DNA from: Methylocaldum sp. 14B
GTDB taxonomy: Bacteria > Pseudomonadota > Gammaproteobacteria > Methylococcales > Methylococcaceae
Assembly: GCF_002005105.1 (NCBI RefSeq)
Contig: NZ_MSCV01000013.1
Span: 1 to 64,000 of the forward strand
Length of the DNA: 64,000 nucleotides
Direction of reading: 5' to 3'
In this document: positions 51,491-60,081 of the stretch, one piece after another
How the letters are laid out: every line of letters starts with the position of its first letter
Numbering within the stretch: position 1 is the first letter of the stretch
Notes under the pieces: generated by a model
Told to the model about the DNA's origin: nothing
What the model saw: only the letters and a program-made list of their open reading frames with translations
Database searches by the model: none
Translations under genes and position numbers: made by a program

Positions 51491-51668
51491 CTTATTCCGT
51501 TCGGCATTCGAGTGAACATTATGTAGGGTGGGTTAGCGGAGCGTAACCCACCGATCCGAGACTGCTCAGTGGGTTACGGCCGCGCGGCCTAACCCACCAT
51601 CGATGGGTTTCGCTTCGCTCTACCCATCCTACAAAATGAATTCCTGATTGAAGGCGATTTGGAATTAC
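51491..51668 (-). repeat. Dispersed intergenic repeat family A, copy 6
   Basis: A compact complete copy in inverted orientation from CTTATTCCGTTCGGCATTC to GCGATTTGGAATTACAACC. It includes GTAGGGTGGGTTAGCGGAGC and GGCCGCGCGGCC followed by TACCCATCCTACAAAATGAA. Its left end cuts into a short plus-strand frame that begins ATGCAAAAACAGGACCATTG at 51446, which therefore ends within the repeat. It separates the small Cys/His gene from the cytochrome c gene; the 80 bp beyond it hold nothing I can name. Confidence 0.8.
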
Positions 51669-51742
51669 AACCTATCCAAGCAGGCCTTGAAACTCTTCGA
51701 CAAGCTCGGTGCGAGCCCTAGCCTCAAGCGCCGAGAGAGTTT

Positions 51743-52303
51743 TTATTCCGCTTTTTCGCCCGGCCAAACCTGCACGAAACCATCCCGATTCGGCATCACG
51801 ACCCGAGGCAATGTTCCCGCATTCATTTCCGCCCGTTCGTCGACAATACCGTTAATATGCAAAAGGTAAGCCGTGACCGCGTAAACCTGGTCCTCGCTTA
51901 GACTGCGGGGTGCGTCCAAGGGCATCGAGCGGCGGATGAAATCGAACAGGGTGGTTGCGTAAGGCCAATAAGTGCCGATGTTTTTGTCCGGATGGGGGCC
52001 GGTTAAAGAGCCGCCCCCGGCCAGTTCGCCGGCGCTTCCGCCCATGCCTTTGGGCCCGTGGCAGGATACGCACTTCATGTCGAAGATGGCTTTGCCTTCG
52101 AGAGCCGTGCCTTTGCCTGGCGGAAGACCGGCGCCGTCGGGGAAGACGTTGATGTCCTGAGCCGCGATCTCACCGGGCGACGCGGGACGGCCCAGCTTGG
52201 GGCTTTCCGGCGCGGCGGCGACCGCGGCATTCATGCCGAACAAAAGTAGTGCCGGGGCCAACCACCGTGGCCCGCTTCGGTTACGATCGTTACGCATAGA
52301 CAT
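51743..52303 (-). CDS. Monoheme c-type cytochrome, partner of the sulfite dehydrogenase
   Basis: A 186-residue periplasmic protein. The signal peptide (ending AAVAAAPES) is followed by the heme-attachment motif CVSCH (C78, C81, H82) in IFDMKCVSCHGPKGMGG. The likely axial methionine is in FIRRSMPLDAPRSL. The extended C-terminus contains VMPNRDGFVQVWPGE. It is encoded directly after soxC with a 14-bp overlap, the arrangement of sulfite dehydrogenase pairs in which the cytochrome receives electrons from the molybdenum subunit. It is shorter than the diheme SoxD of Paracoccus, so I leave the symbol open. A second ATG at 52297 is only two codons in. Confidence 0.88.
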   Translation of the reverse strand: MSMRNDRNRSGPRWLAPALLLFGMNAAVAAAPESPKLGRPASPGEIAAQDINVFPDGAGLPPGKGTALEGKAIFDMKCVSCHGPKGMGGSAGELAGGGSLTGPHPDKNIGTYWPYATTLFDFIRRSMPLDAPRSLSEDQVYAVTAYLLHINGIVDERAEMNAGTLPRVVMPNRDGFVQVWPGEKAE

Positions 52304-53567
52304 GGCTCACAGTGCCATCGGCGGCCACGGCCCAACTGACGATGGCGTTATAGTGGAAATAACCGTGCCGCCCGCGTTCTGCAATGAGCGCCCGGCGCTC
52401 CGGCTGGACATAGCCGGTTTCGTCCACGGCGCGGCTTTTGAGCACCAGGGGAGAGCCGTCCCAGCGCCACGGCAGGCGGAAACGGGTAAAACATTGCGGC
52501 AAAACCGGTTCCTGCAGCGCCGCTTCCGCCCAACTGCGTCCGCCGTCGGCCGAGATGTCGACCCGCTTGATCCGGCCCCGGCCGCTCCAGGCCAAGCCGC
52601 TGATCCGGTAAAGGCCTGGACCTCGTAGATGCTGGCCGGGCGAGGGAAAGGTGATGATCGACTTCGCATCCATGACGAACGTGAATTGCCGCGCCTTGCC
52701 GGAAGGCAGCAATTCGGTGTACTTGGCGGTTTCGTTGCGGGCCATCACCGGCTGATTCGCCGCCTGCAAGCGGCGCAGCCATTTGACGCTGAGAACCGCT
52801 TCCCATCCCGGCAGTATCAGTCGCAACGGGTAACCGTTCTCCGGGCGCAAGCGTTCGCCGTTCTGATAAAGCGCGAGAATCGCGTCATCCATGGCTTTTT
52901 CGACCGGAATGCTGATGTTCATCGCGGCGGCGTCCGCGCCTTCGGCGATGAGCCAGCGGGCGTCGGGCCGCAGGCCGGCCTCGTCCAGGATGACGGCGAG
53001 CGGAACGCCGGTCCACTCGCTGCACGAGGCCAGACCATGAAAATAGCCGACGGGCGTCTGTATGGGCTCCTCGTGCCAGCCGGCATTGCTGTTGCCCCCG
53101 CATTCGACGAAGCAGAGGCGGGAGACCATCGGGTAGCGCAACAGGTCTTCGATGCCGAAAGACAGCGGATTTTCGACCAGCCCGTGAATCAATAGGCGAT
53201 GTTGGTGCGGATCGATCTGCGGCACGCCATTATGGTGCCGTTCGAAATGAAGACCGTTGGGCGTGACGATGCCTTCGAGTTTATGCAGAGGGGTCCAGGA
53301 AATGCCATTGCCCGGCGCGCCGGAATTGGCCGAGATCCAGCGTATGGCCTCTTTTTCGTGAGGCGAGGGGCGGCCGTAATTGGTGAAAGGTTCGCCCGGC
53401 GTCTTCATCCAAGGCGGTTCTTCGGCCAGACCTTGGCGCATGTGCCCGACGAGTGCGGCGCCGGCGCCGAACGCCAGTCCTTTTTTCAGAAACAGCCTGC
53501 GGTCCAGCAAACCGCCACCCGCCACGGGCTGCAACAGCCCCGGCTCGCGTGCCTCTTGGTCGCTCAT
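52290..53567 (-). CDS. soxC: SoxC-like sulfite dehydrogenase, molybdopterin subunit
   Basis: A 425-residue sulfite-oxidase-family protein. The N-terminus carries a twin-arginine-type signal (LDRRLFLKKGLAFGAGAALV). The molybdenum-coordinating cysteine is in GLASCSEWTGVPL (C182). FVECGGNSNAGWHEEPIQTP and LIAEGADAAAMNISIPVEKA are conserved SoxC segments, and the C-terminal dimerisation domain carries WSGRGRIKRVDISADGGRSW. The enzyme oxidises sulfite (or works within the Sox multienzyme system) and passes electrons to the cytochrome encoded immediately downstream. No soxXYZAB genes are in the window, so a stand-alone sulfite-oxidising role is the simplest reading. Confidence 0.92.
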   Translation of the reverse strand: MSDQEAREPGLLQPVAGGGLLDRRLFLKKGLAFGAGAALVGHMRQGLAEEPPWMKTPGEPFTNYGRPSPHEKEAIRWISANSGAPGNGISWTPLHKLEGIVTPNGLHFERHHNGVPQIDPHQHRLLIHGLVENPLSFGIEDLLRYPMVSRLCFVECGGNSNAGWHEEPIQTPVGYFHGLASCSEWTGVPLAVILDEAGLRPDARWLIAEGADAAAMNISIPVEKAMDDAILALYQNGERLRPENGYPLRLILPGWEAVLSVKWLRRLQAANQPVMARNETAKYTELLPSGKARQFTFVMDAKSIITFPSPGQHLRGPGLYRISGLAWSGRGRIKRVDISADGGRSWAEAALQEPVLPQCFTRFRLPWRWDGSPLVLKSRAVDETGYVQPERRALIAERGRHGYFHYNAIVSWAVAADGTVSHVYA

Positions 53568-53894
53568 TGCGCATCCTTTTTCGGAAGAAATCGGCTGTCG
53601 ATCTTACTCCGATCGGGAGGCGCAAAGCACCACGGTTTTTCGTGGCCGCCGATCTCCGGACGCCATGTTGTCGTCGTCGGCCACGATAAGAAATTTCGCC
53701 TTTCAGGCGAGAATCAGTAAGATTCGTTCAGAAATCGAAAACCGAATGGGTGTGCGGATGCAGGACAGGATGGCCTGCGGCCGGATAAAGAATAATTTTT
53801 GATGAAACATCTATGGCTAAGGCAATACAAAAAAACAAGAAACCTGGTCAGAGCGGCCGTAGTTCAGTCGATACCGTGAAACGGGTGTCCGACG
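53568..53894. other. Divergent intergenic region between soxC and the membrane protein gene
   Basis: About 330 bp. A short inverted repeat CGTGGCCG/CGGCCACG lies at about 53640-53686, and the sequence becomes AT-rich from about 53790 to 53840, where the promoter for the plus-strand gene at 53895 may lie. I cannot name an operator or riboswitch here. Confidence 0.35.
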
Positions 53895-54773
53895 ATGCGT
53901 GACTTTGCAGCCTTTATCATGCGAAGCCGGCTGCATGCGATCGCAATAGCCGGGTTGTTCGGTGTTTTGTCGCTGAAGGTACTTCCGTTCGCCTTGCTCA
54001 GCGCTGCGGCGCTCGGTTTGGTCGCATTACGCAAAGGCTGGCTGGAAGGCGCGGTCGTGGCGATCGGTGCCGCGGTCGTGGTCGGGGCCGGCTTTTTTCT
54101 GATGGAGCTCAGGCCGGGATTGAATTTCCCGGTCGTGTTTGCGCTCTGGCTGCCGCTGCTGATTTGCGCGGAAGTTTTGCGGCGCACGGAGTCCCAGGGA
54201 CTGGCGCTGCTTGTGGTGGGACTGACGGTCGGTCTGTTCGTCTTGGGAATGCATTTGGTTACCGGCGATGTGGTCGCCTTCTGGCAGTCATGGCTGAGGC
54301 GGGCTGTCGCCGCGGTGCCCGGTGCCACCGTTCAGGGGTTCGAGCGGGACGGAACCTTGCGCCTGATGAATGGTCTGATCGCCGTGCTTTACGGGATCGG
54401 CCTGATGTTCAGCCTGTTGTGCGCCCGTTGGCTGCAATCCCTGGTCTACAATCCCGGCGGATTCGGTCCCGAGTTTCAGCGTCTTCGACTGCCACGGCTC
54501 GCTTTACCGGTGGTCGTCGGCGCAATTTGGGCGTCGGGTACGGTGAGCCCGATCTTGGTCGCCGATCTCCTCATGGTCGCCGTGATGATTTATTTCTTCG
54601 CCGGATTGGCGATCGTGCACGCCCTGGTCGCCTTTCGCCGTTTGCACTGGACATGGTCGGCACCGCCGTATGTGGCTTTGATATTCGCGCCTCAATATGC
54701 CGTCGTGGGACTTGCTTTGGTCGGTGCCTTCGATGCCTTGATCGATTTTCGGACCCGAGTGAGGAAAAGGTGA
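53895..54773 (+). CDS. Polytopic membrane protein, DUF2232-like
   Basis: A 292-residue integral membrane protein with about eight hydrophobic helices (for example AIAIAGLFGVLSLKVLPFAL, LALLVVGLTVGLFVLGMHLV and LMNGLIAVLYGIGLMFSLLC). The arrangement, with paired C-terminal helices before a basic tail, resembles YybS/DUF2232 proteins, which in proteobacteria lie near ribosomal-protein genes or rhomboid-type genes. Function is not known. It starts at ATG 53895. The rhomboid gene follows after 45 bp in the same direction, suggesting an operon with the protease and possibly the glycolate oxidase genes. Confidence 0.7.
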   Translation: MRDFAAFIMRSRLHAIAIAGLFGVLSLKVLPFALLSAAALGLVALRKGWLEGAVVAIGAAVVVGAGFFLMELRPGLNFPVVFALWLPLLICAEVLRRTESQGLALLVVGLTVGLFVLGMHLVTGDVVAFWQSWLRRAVAAVPGATVQGFERDGTLRLMNGLIAVLYGIGLMFSLLCARWLQSLVYNPGGFGPEFQRLRLPRLALPVVVGAIWASGTVSPILVADLLMVAVMIYFFAGLAIVHALVAFRRLHWTWSAPPYVALIFAPQYAVVGLALVGAFDALIDFRTRVRKR

Positions 54774-54818
54774 GTCGGTGATGCGTCAGGCGCGCGGATT
54801 GCTAATCAGGATCGAGCG

Positions 54819-55526
54819 ATGATTCCTTATCGGGACACCATTCCGACCCGGTATACGCCATGGATGACCTGGACGCTGATCGTGCTGAATCTGGCCGTTT
54901 TTGCCTACACCCAGTCGCTGTCCGAACAAGACTTGTACTTTTTTCTGAATTTCCATGGGCTGGTGCCGGCGCGGTATACGAATCCCGAGTGGGCGGCCAG
55001 GGTGGGGTACCCGGCCGGCGACTACACGCCGTTCGTGAGCAGTATGTTCATTCATGGCGGAGCGCTCCATCTGGTTCTCAACCTCTGGTTGCTTTGGATA
55101 TTCGGAGACAACGTCGAGGACCGCATGGGGGGCGTGAGGTTTCTGGCCTTTTATCTGCTCTGCGGTTTGATTGCCGGAGCGGTGCATATTTACACCAATT
55201 CCCACTCCAATATCCCGACGATCGGAGCTTCCGGCGCCATAGCGGGTGTCATGGGGGCCTATTATTTCCTGTTTCCGTACGCTCGCGTGGTGATCTGGAT
55301 GTTCTTCCTGCCCTGGTTCGTGGAGGTGCCGGCTATCGCCTTTTTGGGAATTTGGGTGATGATACAGCTTTATAAAGTCACCGTCGGTCTGCCGTCCGAC
55401 GAGCCTTTCGCCGATGTCGCCTGGTTCGGGCATCTCGGCGGTTTCATAGCCGGTATGTTGTCGTATCGTCTCTTTTTGCTCTCCGGACGGAAGGACGACT
55501 CGTATTACAGAAGGCATTCGACCTGA
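54819..55526 (+). CDS. Rhomboid-family intramembrane serine protease
   Basis: A 235-residue protein with six or seven membrane helices. The catalytic serine is in GASGAIAGVMGAYY (S139), and the catalytic histidine in AWFGHLGGFIAGML (H205). The oxyanion-type HGGALHLVLNLWLLWIFGDN (H79 and H84, N88) is complete, so it should be active. It probably cleaves membrane proteins within the bilayer. The stop is 3 bp before glcD, so it is transcribed with the glycolate oxidase genes; a functional link is not obvious. Confidence 0.92.
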   Translation: MIPYRDTIPTRYTPWMTWTLIVLNLAVFAYTQSLSEQDLYFFLNFHGLVPARYTNPEWAARVGYPAGDYTPFVSSMFIHGGALHLVLNLWLLWIFGDNVEDRMGGVRFLAFYLLCGLIAGAVHIYTNSHSNIPTIGASGAIAGVMGAYYFLFPYARVVIWMFFLPWFVEVPAIAFLGIWVMIQLYKVTVGLPSDEPFADVAWFGHLGGFIAGMLSYRLFLLSGRKDDSYYRRHST

Positions 55527-55529
55527 TTC

Positions 55530-57026
55530 ATGACTTATCGCGTCCATCCGTCCGAACGGATTGCCCATCGCGTCGACCGGAACCATTTTCTCTGCCTCTT
55601 GAGCGAGCATATTGAGAGAGGGCGCCTGCTGTTCGATACGGAAGATCTCCGCCCCTATGAATGCGACGGGCTTTCCGCCTATCGGGAGCTGCCTTGGATC
55701 GTCGCTTTGCCGGAAACGATAGAAGAGGTGCAAGCCGTAGTTCGGCTGTGCCGGGAGCACGGCGTGCCCGTGGTCGCGCGGGGTGCGGGTACCGGGCTTT
55801 CCGGCGGGGCCTTGCCTATCGCCAACGGCGTCTTGCTGAGCCTCGCCAAATTCAACCGGATCATCGAAATCGACCGCGCGAACCGGACCGCCCGAGTCCA
55901 GCCGGGCGTCCGCAATCTCGCCATCTCGGAAGCCGCCGCGCCTTACGGGCTTTACTACGCGCCCGATCCGTCCTCGCAGATCGCCTGCACCATCGGCGGT
56001 AACGTCGCGGAGAACTCGGGCGGCGTCCATTGTCTCAAGTACGGATTGACCGTCCATAACGTCCTCCAGGTCCGGGTCGTGACCATGGACGGCGAGCTCG
56101 TTGTGCTGGGCGGATCGGGGTACGACAGTCCAGGTTACGATCTGCTGGCGCTGATCACCGGTTCCGAGGGCTTATTGGGCGTGATCGTCGAGATTACCGT
56201 GAAGCTGCTTCCGATTCCCCCTTGCGCACAGGTGCTTTTGGCATCCTTCGACAGCGTCGAGGAGGCGGGCGGGGCGGTGGCCGCCATCATCGGCGCCGGC
56301 TTGCTTCCGGCCGGCCTCGAAATGATGGACAACATCACCATTCGGGTGGTGGAAGACTTCGTGCATGCGGGCTATCCGACCGGCGCCGCGGCGATCGTGC
56401 TCTGCGAATTCGACGGTATTGCCGAGCAGGTCGAAAGCGATCTTCTCAAGGCGCGGGAAATTTTCCGGGCGGAAGGCGCGACCGAGGTCCGTCAATCGAC
56501 CAGCGAGGCCGAGCGCAAGACATTCTGGGCGGGCCGCAAGGCGGCATTTCCGGCGGCTGGGCGCATTTCTCCCGATTATTACTGCATGGACGGCACGATT
56601 CCGCGCAAGCGTTTGCCCGAAGTATTGCGCCGGATTTCGGAACTCTCGGCGCAATACGGGCTGGTCGTCGGCAATGTGTTTCATGCCGGCGACGGCAATC
56701 TGCATCCGCTCATCTTGTACGATGCAAACAATCCCGGAGAGCTGGAGCGCGTCGAAGAGCTGGGCGGGAAAATCCTGGAGGCTTGCGTCGAGGTCGGCGG
56801 GACCATTACCGGCGAACACGGCGTCGGGATCGAAAAGATCAATCAGATGTGCGTTCAGTTCCGGGCCGCTGAATTGGCGCAATTCCACTCGGTCAAAGCG
56901 GCTTTCGATCCCGCCGGGCTGCTCAATCCTGGAAAAGCGATCCCTACGCTGCACCGATGCGCCGAATTCGGCGCGATGCACGTCCACCGGGGACAGATCG
57001 CTCATCCCGATTTGGAACGTTTCTGA
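55530..57026 (+). CDS. glcD: Glycolate oxidase FAD subunit
   Basis: A 498-residue FAD-linked oxidase. The FAD-binding type-4 domain is visible in ARGAGTGLSGGALPIANGVL (residues about 88-110), then PGVRNLAISEAAAPYGLYYA and TIGGNVAENSGGVHCLKYG, which carry the ribityl and pyrophosphate contacts. The C-terminal part has VVGNVFHAGDGNLHPLILYD and GEHGVGIEKI, the usual GlcD catalytic histidine motifs. It oxidises glycolate to glyoxylate with GlcE and GlcF. Overlap with glcE is TGATG, and glcF follows the same way, so the three form a tightly coupled operon. Glycolate could come from phosphoglycolate salvage. Confidence 0.95.
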   Translation: MTYRVHPSERIAHRVDRNHFLCLLSEHIERGRLLFDTEDLRPYECDGLSAYRELPWIVALPETIEEVQAVVRLCREHGVPVVARGAGTGLSGGALPIANGVLLSLAKFNRIIEIDRANRTARVQPGVRNLAISEAAAPYGLYYAPDPSSQIACTIGGNVAENSGGVHCLKYGLTVHNVLQVRVVTMDGELVVLGGSGYDSPGYDLLALITGSEGLLGVIVEITVKLLPIPPCAQVLLASFDSVEEAGGAVAAIIGAGLLPAGLEMMDNITIRVVEDFVHAGYPTGAAAIVLCEFDGIAEQVESDLLKAREIFRAEGATEVRQSTSEAERKTFWAGRKAAFPAAGRISPDYYCMDGTIPRKRLPEVLRRISELSAQYGLVVGNVFHAGDGNLHPLILYDANNPGELERVEELGGKILEACVEVGGTITGEHGVGIEKINQMCVQFRAAELAQFHSVKAAFDPAGLLNPGKAIPTLHRCAEFGAMHVHRGQIAHPDLERF

Positions 57027-58087
57027 TGGACGCCGATCTCAGCGAGAGCCTTCGTCAAGCCGTAGCGGAGGCGACGGATTCCGGAACGCCGCTCACGATC
57101 GTCGGCAGCGGGAGCAAGACCTTTTATGGCAGACCGTCGTCCGACAGCGTGGTGGGAACGGCCGGGCACGCCGGAGTCCTGCGCTACGAGCCGACCGAGT
57201 TGGTGCTGACCGTGCGCTGCGGCACGCGGCTGTCCGACATCGAATCCGTTCTGGCCGAGTGCGGCCAGATGCTGCCTTTCGAACCGCCTCATCTCGGCGA
57301 GAACGCAACCCTGGGAGGCACGCTGGCCTGCGGATTTTCCGGTCCCCGTCGGCCTTTCGCGGGCTCAGCGCGCGATTGCATGCTGGGTTGCAGGATCCTG
57401 AACGGCAAGGGCGAAATGCTTTCGTTCGGCGGCGAAGTCATGAAAAACGTCGCCGGTTTCGACATTTCAAGGCTCATGGTAGGCGCCATGGGCACGTTGG
57501 GCGTGATCCTGGAGGCGTCGCTCAAAGTGTCGCCCAAACCCGAGCGCGAGTTGACCGTGTGTTTCGAACGGAGCATCGAAGAAGCCTTGAACACCATGAA
57601 TCTGTGGTGTTCCCAGCCGTGGCCGCTGTCAGGATTGGCCTATGACGGCAGCCGAATCTATGCGCGGTTGTCGGGTTCGGACCGGGCCGTCGATGCCGTA
57701 TACCGAAAATTCGGCGGCGACGTTTGCGCCGAGGGGGACGAGTTCTGGCGGGACTTGCGCGAGCAGCGTCACGAATTCTTCCGCGCCGACGGCAACCTTT
57801 GGCGGATATCCCTGGCACCGGCCACCCCGGCTCTGGATTTGCCGGGTACGTGGTTCTACGACTGGGGCGGCGCGCTGCGCTGGCTGAAGACCGGCGCTCC
57901 GTCGGAGAACGTATTCCGGGCGGCGGAAGCGGCCGGCGGTCATGCGAGCTTGTTTCGAGGTCGATCCGGCGACGGGCGGGTGTTTCAGCCATTGCCGAAC
58001 GGTTTGAAAGCTTTGCATGCGAGTCTGAAGCGGGCCTTCGATCCCATGGGCTTGTTCAACCCCGCACGGCTTTACGAGGACCTCTGA
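57026..58087 (+). CDS. glcE: Glycolate oxidase FAD-binding subunit
   Basis: A 353-residue subunit. The FAD domain reads TIVGSGSKTFYGRP, then GTRLSDIESVLAECGQMLPF and GENATLGGTLACGFSGPRRP, which are the GlcE versions of the GlcD motifs. GGEVMKNVAGFDISRLMVGA follows. The start ATG overlaps the glcD stop (TGATG). Relative to GlcD it is shorter and lacks the catalytic HAGDGNLHP segment, as expected for the E subunit, which supports FAD binding and assembly with the iron-sulfur subunit. Confidence 0.95.
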   Translation: MDADLSESLRQAVAEATDSGTPLTIVGSGSKTFYGRPSSDSVVGTAGHAGVLRYEPTELVLTVRCGTRLSDIESVLAECGQMLPFEPPHLGENATLGGTLACGFSGPRRPFAGSARDCMLGCRILNGKGEMLSFGGEVMKNVAGFDISRLMVGAMGTLGVILEASLKVSPKPERELTVCFERSIEEALNTMNLWCSQPWPLSGLAYDGSRIYARLSGSDRAVDAVYRKFGGDVCAEGDEFWRDLREQRHEFFRADGNLWRISLAPATPALDLPGTWFYDWGGALRWLKTGAPSENVFRAAEAAGGHASLFRGRSGDGRVFQPLPNGLKALHASLKRAFDPMGLFNPARLYEDL

Positions 58088-59292
58088 TGCAAACCAGGCT
58101 GGCCGATTTCGTCAAAGACACGCCCGATGGTCGGGAAGCTGACGCGATTCTCAGAAATTGCGTGCATTGCGGATTCTGTACGGCCACGTGCCCGACCTAC
58201 CAGCTTTTGGGGGATGAACTGGACGGTCCGCGCGGCCGCATTTATCTGCTGAAACAGATGTTGGAAGGACAGCCGGTCACGGCCAAGACGCAATTGCACC
58301 TGGACCGCTGCCTGACCTGCCGGGCTTGCGAAACGACCTGCCCGTCCGGCGTTCGGTACGGCAGGCTGGCCGATATCGGAAGGGGAATACTCGAGGAGAA
58401 AGTCCGGCGTCCCTGGCTGCAACGCGTTCAGCGGCTGGCTCTGCGCAAGCTGATGCCGTATCCCGAGCGCTTCGGCCTGCTCGTGGGGCTTGCCAGGCTG
58501 GCTCGGCCCGTGCTGCCGGCGGCGGTCCGTGCCAAGATCCCTCCCAAGACTTGGAGCCCGGCGTGGCCGCCCGCGAGACATGCCCGCAGGGTGCTGATCC
58601 TGAAAGGTTGCGTGCAACCAGTGATGGCACCGGCCGTCGACGCCGCCGCCGCGAATGTCCTGGACAGAATCGGCATCAGCGCGATTCGCGTCCAGGGGAG
58701 CGGCTGCTGCGGGGCACTGAGCCATCATCTGGCGGCACACGAGGAAGGCGCGGCGTTCATGCGGCGCAACATAGACGCCCTGTGGCCGCATATCGAACGG
58801 GGGGCGGAGGCGATCGTCAGCACCGCCAGCGGCTGCGGGGTGATGCTGAAGGAATATGTCGACGTGCTCAAGCACGACCCACGGTACGCCGCGAAGGCCG
58901 AACGCATCTCCGCGCTGGCGAAGGATATCGGCGAGGTCTTGGCCGGCGAGGACTTGTCCCCGCTCAGGAGATCGAATGAACGCCGAATCGCGTTCCATTC
59001 GCCCTGCACGCTCCAGCACGGCCAGAAATTGAGCGGATTGGTCGAAAGCCTGCTGTCGGGATTGGGGTTCGAGCTGACTCCCGTCGACCAGCCCCATCTC
59101 TGCTGCGGTTCGGCCGGAACGTACTCGTTGCTGCAGCCGGAGCTTTCCCGGCGGCTTTTGGTCGAGAAAATCCGAGGTCTCGAACAAGGCCGGCCGGAGT
59201 GCATCGCGACCGCCAACATAGGCTGCTGGGCTCATTTGCGGTCCAGGGCCAAGGTGCCGGTCCGTCACTGGATCGAATTGCTTCAGCCATAA
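58087..59292 (+). CDS. glcF: Glycolate oxidase iron-sulfur subunit
   Basis: A 401-residue protein with two 4Fe-4S ferredoxin motifs: CVHCGFCTATCP (C25, C28, C31, C35) and CLTCRACETTCP (C75, C78, C81, C85). Later come two CCG-type motifs (GSGCCGALSHHLAAHE and HLCCGSAGTYSLL), characteristic of the heterodisulfide-reductase-like C-terminal half. The start shares a TGATG overlap with glcE. Electrons from glycolate pass to the membrane quinone pool. It ends 133 bp before the next gene, with no strong terminator. Confidence 0.95.
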   Translation: MQTRLADFVKDTPDGREADAILRNCVHCGFCTATCPTYQLLGDELDGPRGRIYLLKQMLEGQPVTAKTQLHLDRCLTCRACETTCPSGVRYGRLADIGRGILEEKVRRPWLQRVQRLALRKLMPYPERFGLLVGLARLARPVLPAAVRAKIPPKTWSPAWPPARHARRVLILKGCVQPVMAPAVDAAAANVLDRIGISAIRVQGSGCCGALSHHLAAHEEGAAFMRRNIDALWPHIERGAEAIVSTASGCGVMLKEYVDVLKHDPRYAAKAERISALAKDIGEVLAGEDLSPLRRSNERRIAFHSPCTLQHGQKLSGLVESLLSGLGFELTPVDQPHLCCGSAGTYSLLQPELSRRLLVEKIRGLEQGRPECIATANIGCWAHLRSRAKVPVRHWIELLQP

Positions 59293-59322
59293 TTCCGCAA
59301 CTTTCGTCGCGACGCTGACCTC

Positions 59323-59352
59323 TTGACAAGCTCGATTGTCGAATGCTAAACC
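59323..59352 (+). promoter_or_regulatory. Predicted sigma-70 promoter for the gene at 59426
   Basis: A perfect -35 box TTGACA lies at 59323-59328. About 17-18 bases later a weaker -10 (CTAAAC or TAAACC, with TG two bases before) lies at about 59346-59352. It would give a leader of about 65-70 bases ending in the AGGAGGA ribosome site at 59414. The TTGACA also falls within a short inverted TTGACAAGC...ATTGTCGAA segment that might bind a regulator. Confidence 0.45.
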
Positions 59353-59425
59353 GACGCCGATATCAAGAAATGAATTGTTTCCTTCATGTAGCGAGTTGTG
59401 TCAATCAGCAATCAGGAGGACGGTC

Positions 59426-59965
59426 ATGAAGCGTATGTACTATCTCACCAGTAATCTCGACAGCACCGAGCAGATTTCGAACGATATGCACCAGGCAGGC
59501 ATTACCGACTGGCATTTTCATGTCGTCAGCAAAGACGAGGCAGGCCTTTACCGACGTCATATACACGCTGCAAATCTCATTCAAAAACATGACGTTATCC
59601 GATCCGGCGAACGCGGGGCGGTGATAGGCGGCATCGTTGCATTGTTAGCTACGGCGTATGTTATGGCCGCTGAGCCCTTCGGATCGGACGTCAGCGGCTT
59701 GGTCTATGTTGCGATCTTCGGCTTCATCACGCTCTTCGGAGCCTGGGTAGGCGGTTTGAGCGGCTTGGCTACGGAGAATCACGCCATAGCCCAGTACCAC
59801 GACGACATTAACGCCGGGAAATATCTGATCATGATCGACGTGCGCCGCGACCAGGAGGAGAGCGTCCGCTCGCTGATGGCGGAAAAGCATCCGGAAGCAC
59901 GGCTGATGCGGGTGGGCTCGACTTTCGTCAATCCGTTCGAGTTTGCCAAAACGACACCTGCCTGA
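59426..59965 (+). CDS. Membrane protein with a glycine-rich two-helix core, stress-type
   Basis: A 179-residue protein with start ATG 59426 behind a strong AGGAGGA site; frames that reach further upstream add nothing recognisable. The N-terminal 60 residues form a soluble alpha/beta part (KRMYYLTSNLDSTEQISNDM). The middle has two glycine-spaced hydrophobic helices (GAVIGGIVALLATAYVMAAE and VYVAIFGFITLFGAWVGGLS). The C-terminal soluble segment (GKYLIMIDVRRDQEESVRSL) looks like a second half of the first domain. The layout recalls DUF1269-type or glycine-zipper membrane proteins. Function is unknown; it precedes miaB. Confidence 0.7.
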   Translation: MKRMYYLTSNLDSTEQISNDMHQAGITDWHFHVVSKDEAGLYRRHIHAANLIQKHDVIRSGERGAVIGGIVALLATAYVMAAEPFGSDVSGLVYVAIFGFITLFGAWVGGLSGLATENHAIAQYHDDINAGKYLIMIDVRRDQEESVRSLMAEKHPEARLMRVGSTFVNPFEFAKTTPA

Positions 59966-60028
59966 ATTATTAATCCTTTACGCTTGGCCCTCGGTATTCA
60001 CGCGATACTAGGTCGTTTGGAACAAACG

Positions 60029-60064
60029 ATCGGTGGCTAATTTTGGTAAAATTTGGCCACCGAT
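60029..60064 (+). promoter_or_regulatory. 9-bp-stem hairpin immediately upstream of miaB
   Basis: ATCGGTGGC (60029-60037) pairs perfectly with GCCACCGAT (60056-60064) around an 18-base AT-rich loop containing TAAAAT. A second, smaller stem TCGTTT/AAACGA lies just upstream (60013-60028). With miaB starting at 60082, the loop TAAAAT could be a -10 box and the stem an operator, or the hairpin could sit in the leader RNA. The sequence alone does not decide. Confidence 0.4.
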
Positions 60065-60081
60065 TCGTTTTCCTGCCGAGA

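Noticed and set aside
51446-51526. 26-residue frame beginning with MQKQDHCHLCEGLD, cut by repeat A6
   Set aside because: A plausible ribosome site and a CHLC motif are present, but the frame ends inside the repeat; too short to call, possibly a truncated gene.
58072-59268. 398-codon minus-strand frame opposite glcF
   Set aside because: Antisense shadow of a gene with complete iron-sulfur motifs; high GC suppresses stops on the opposite strand.
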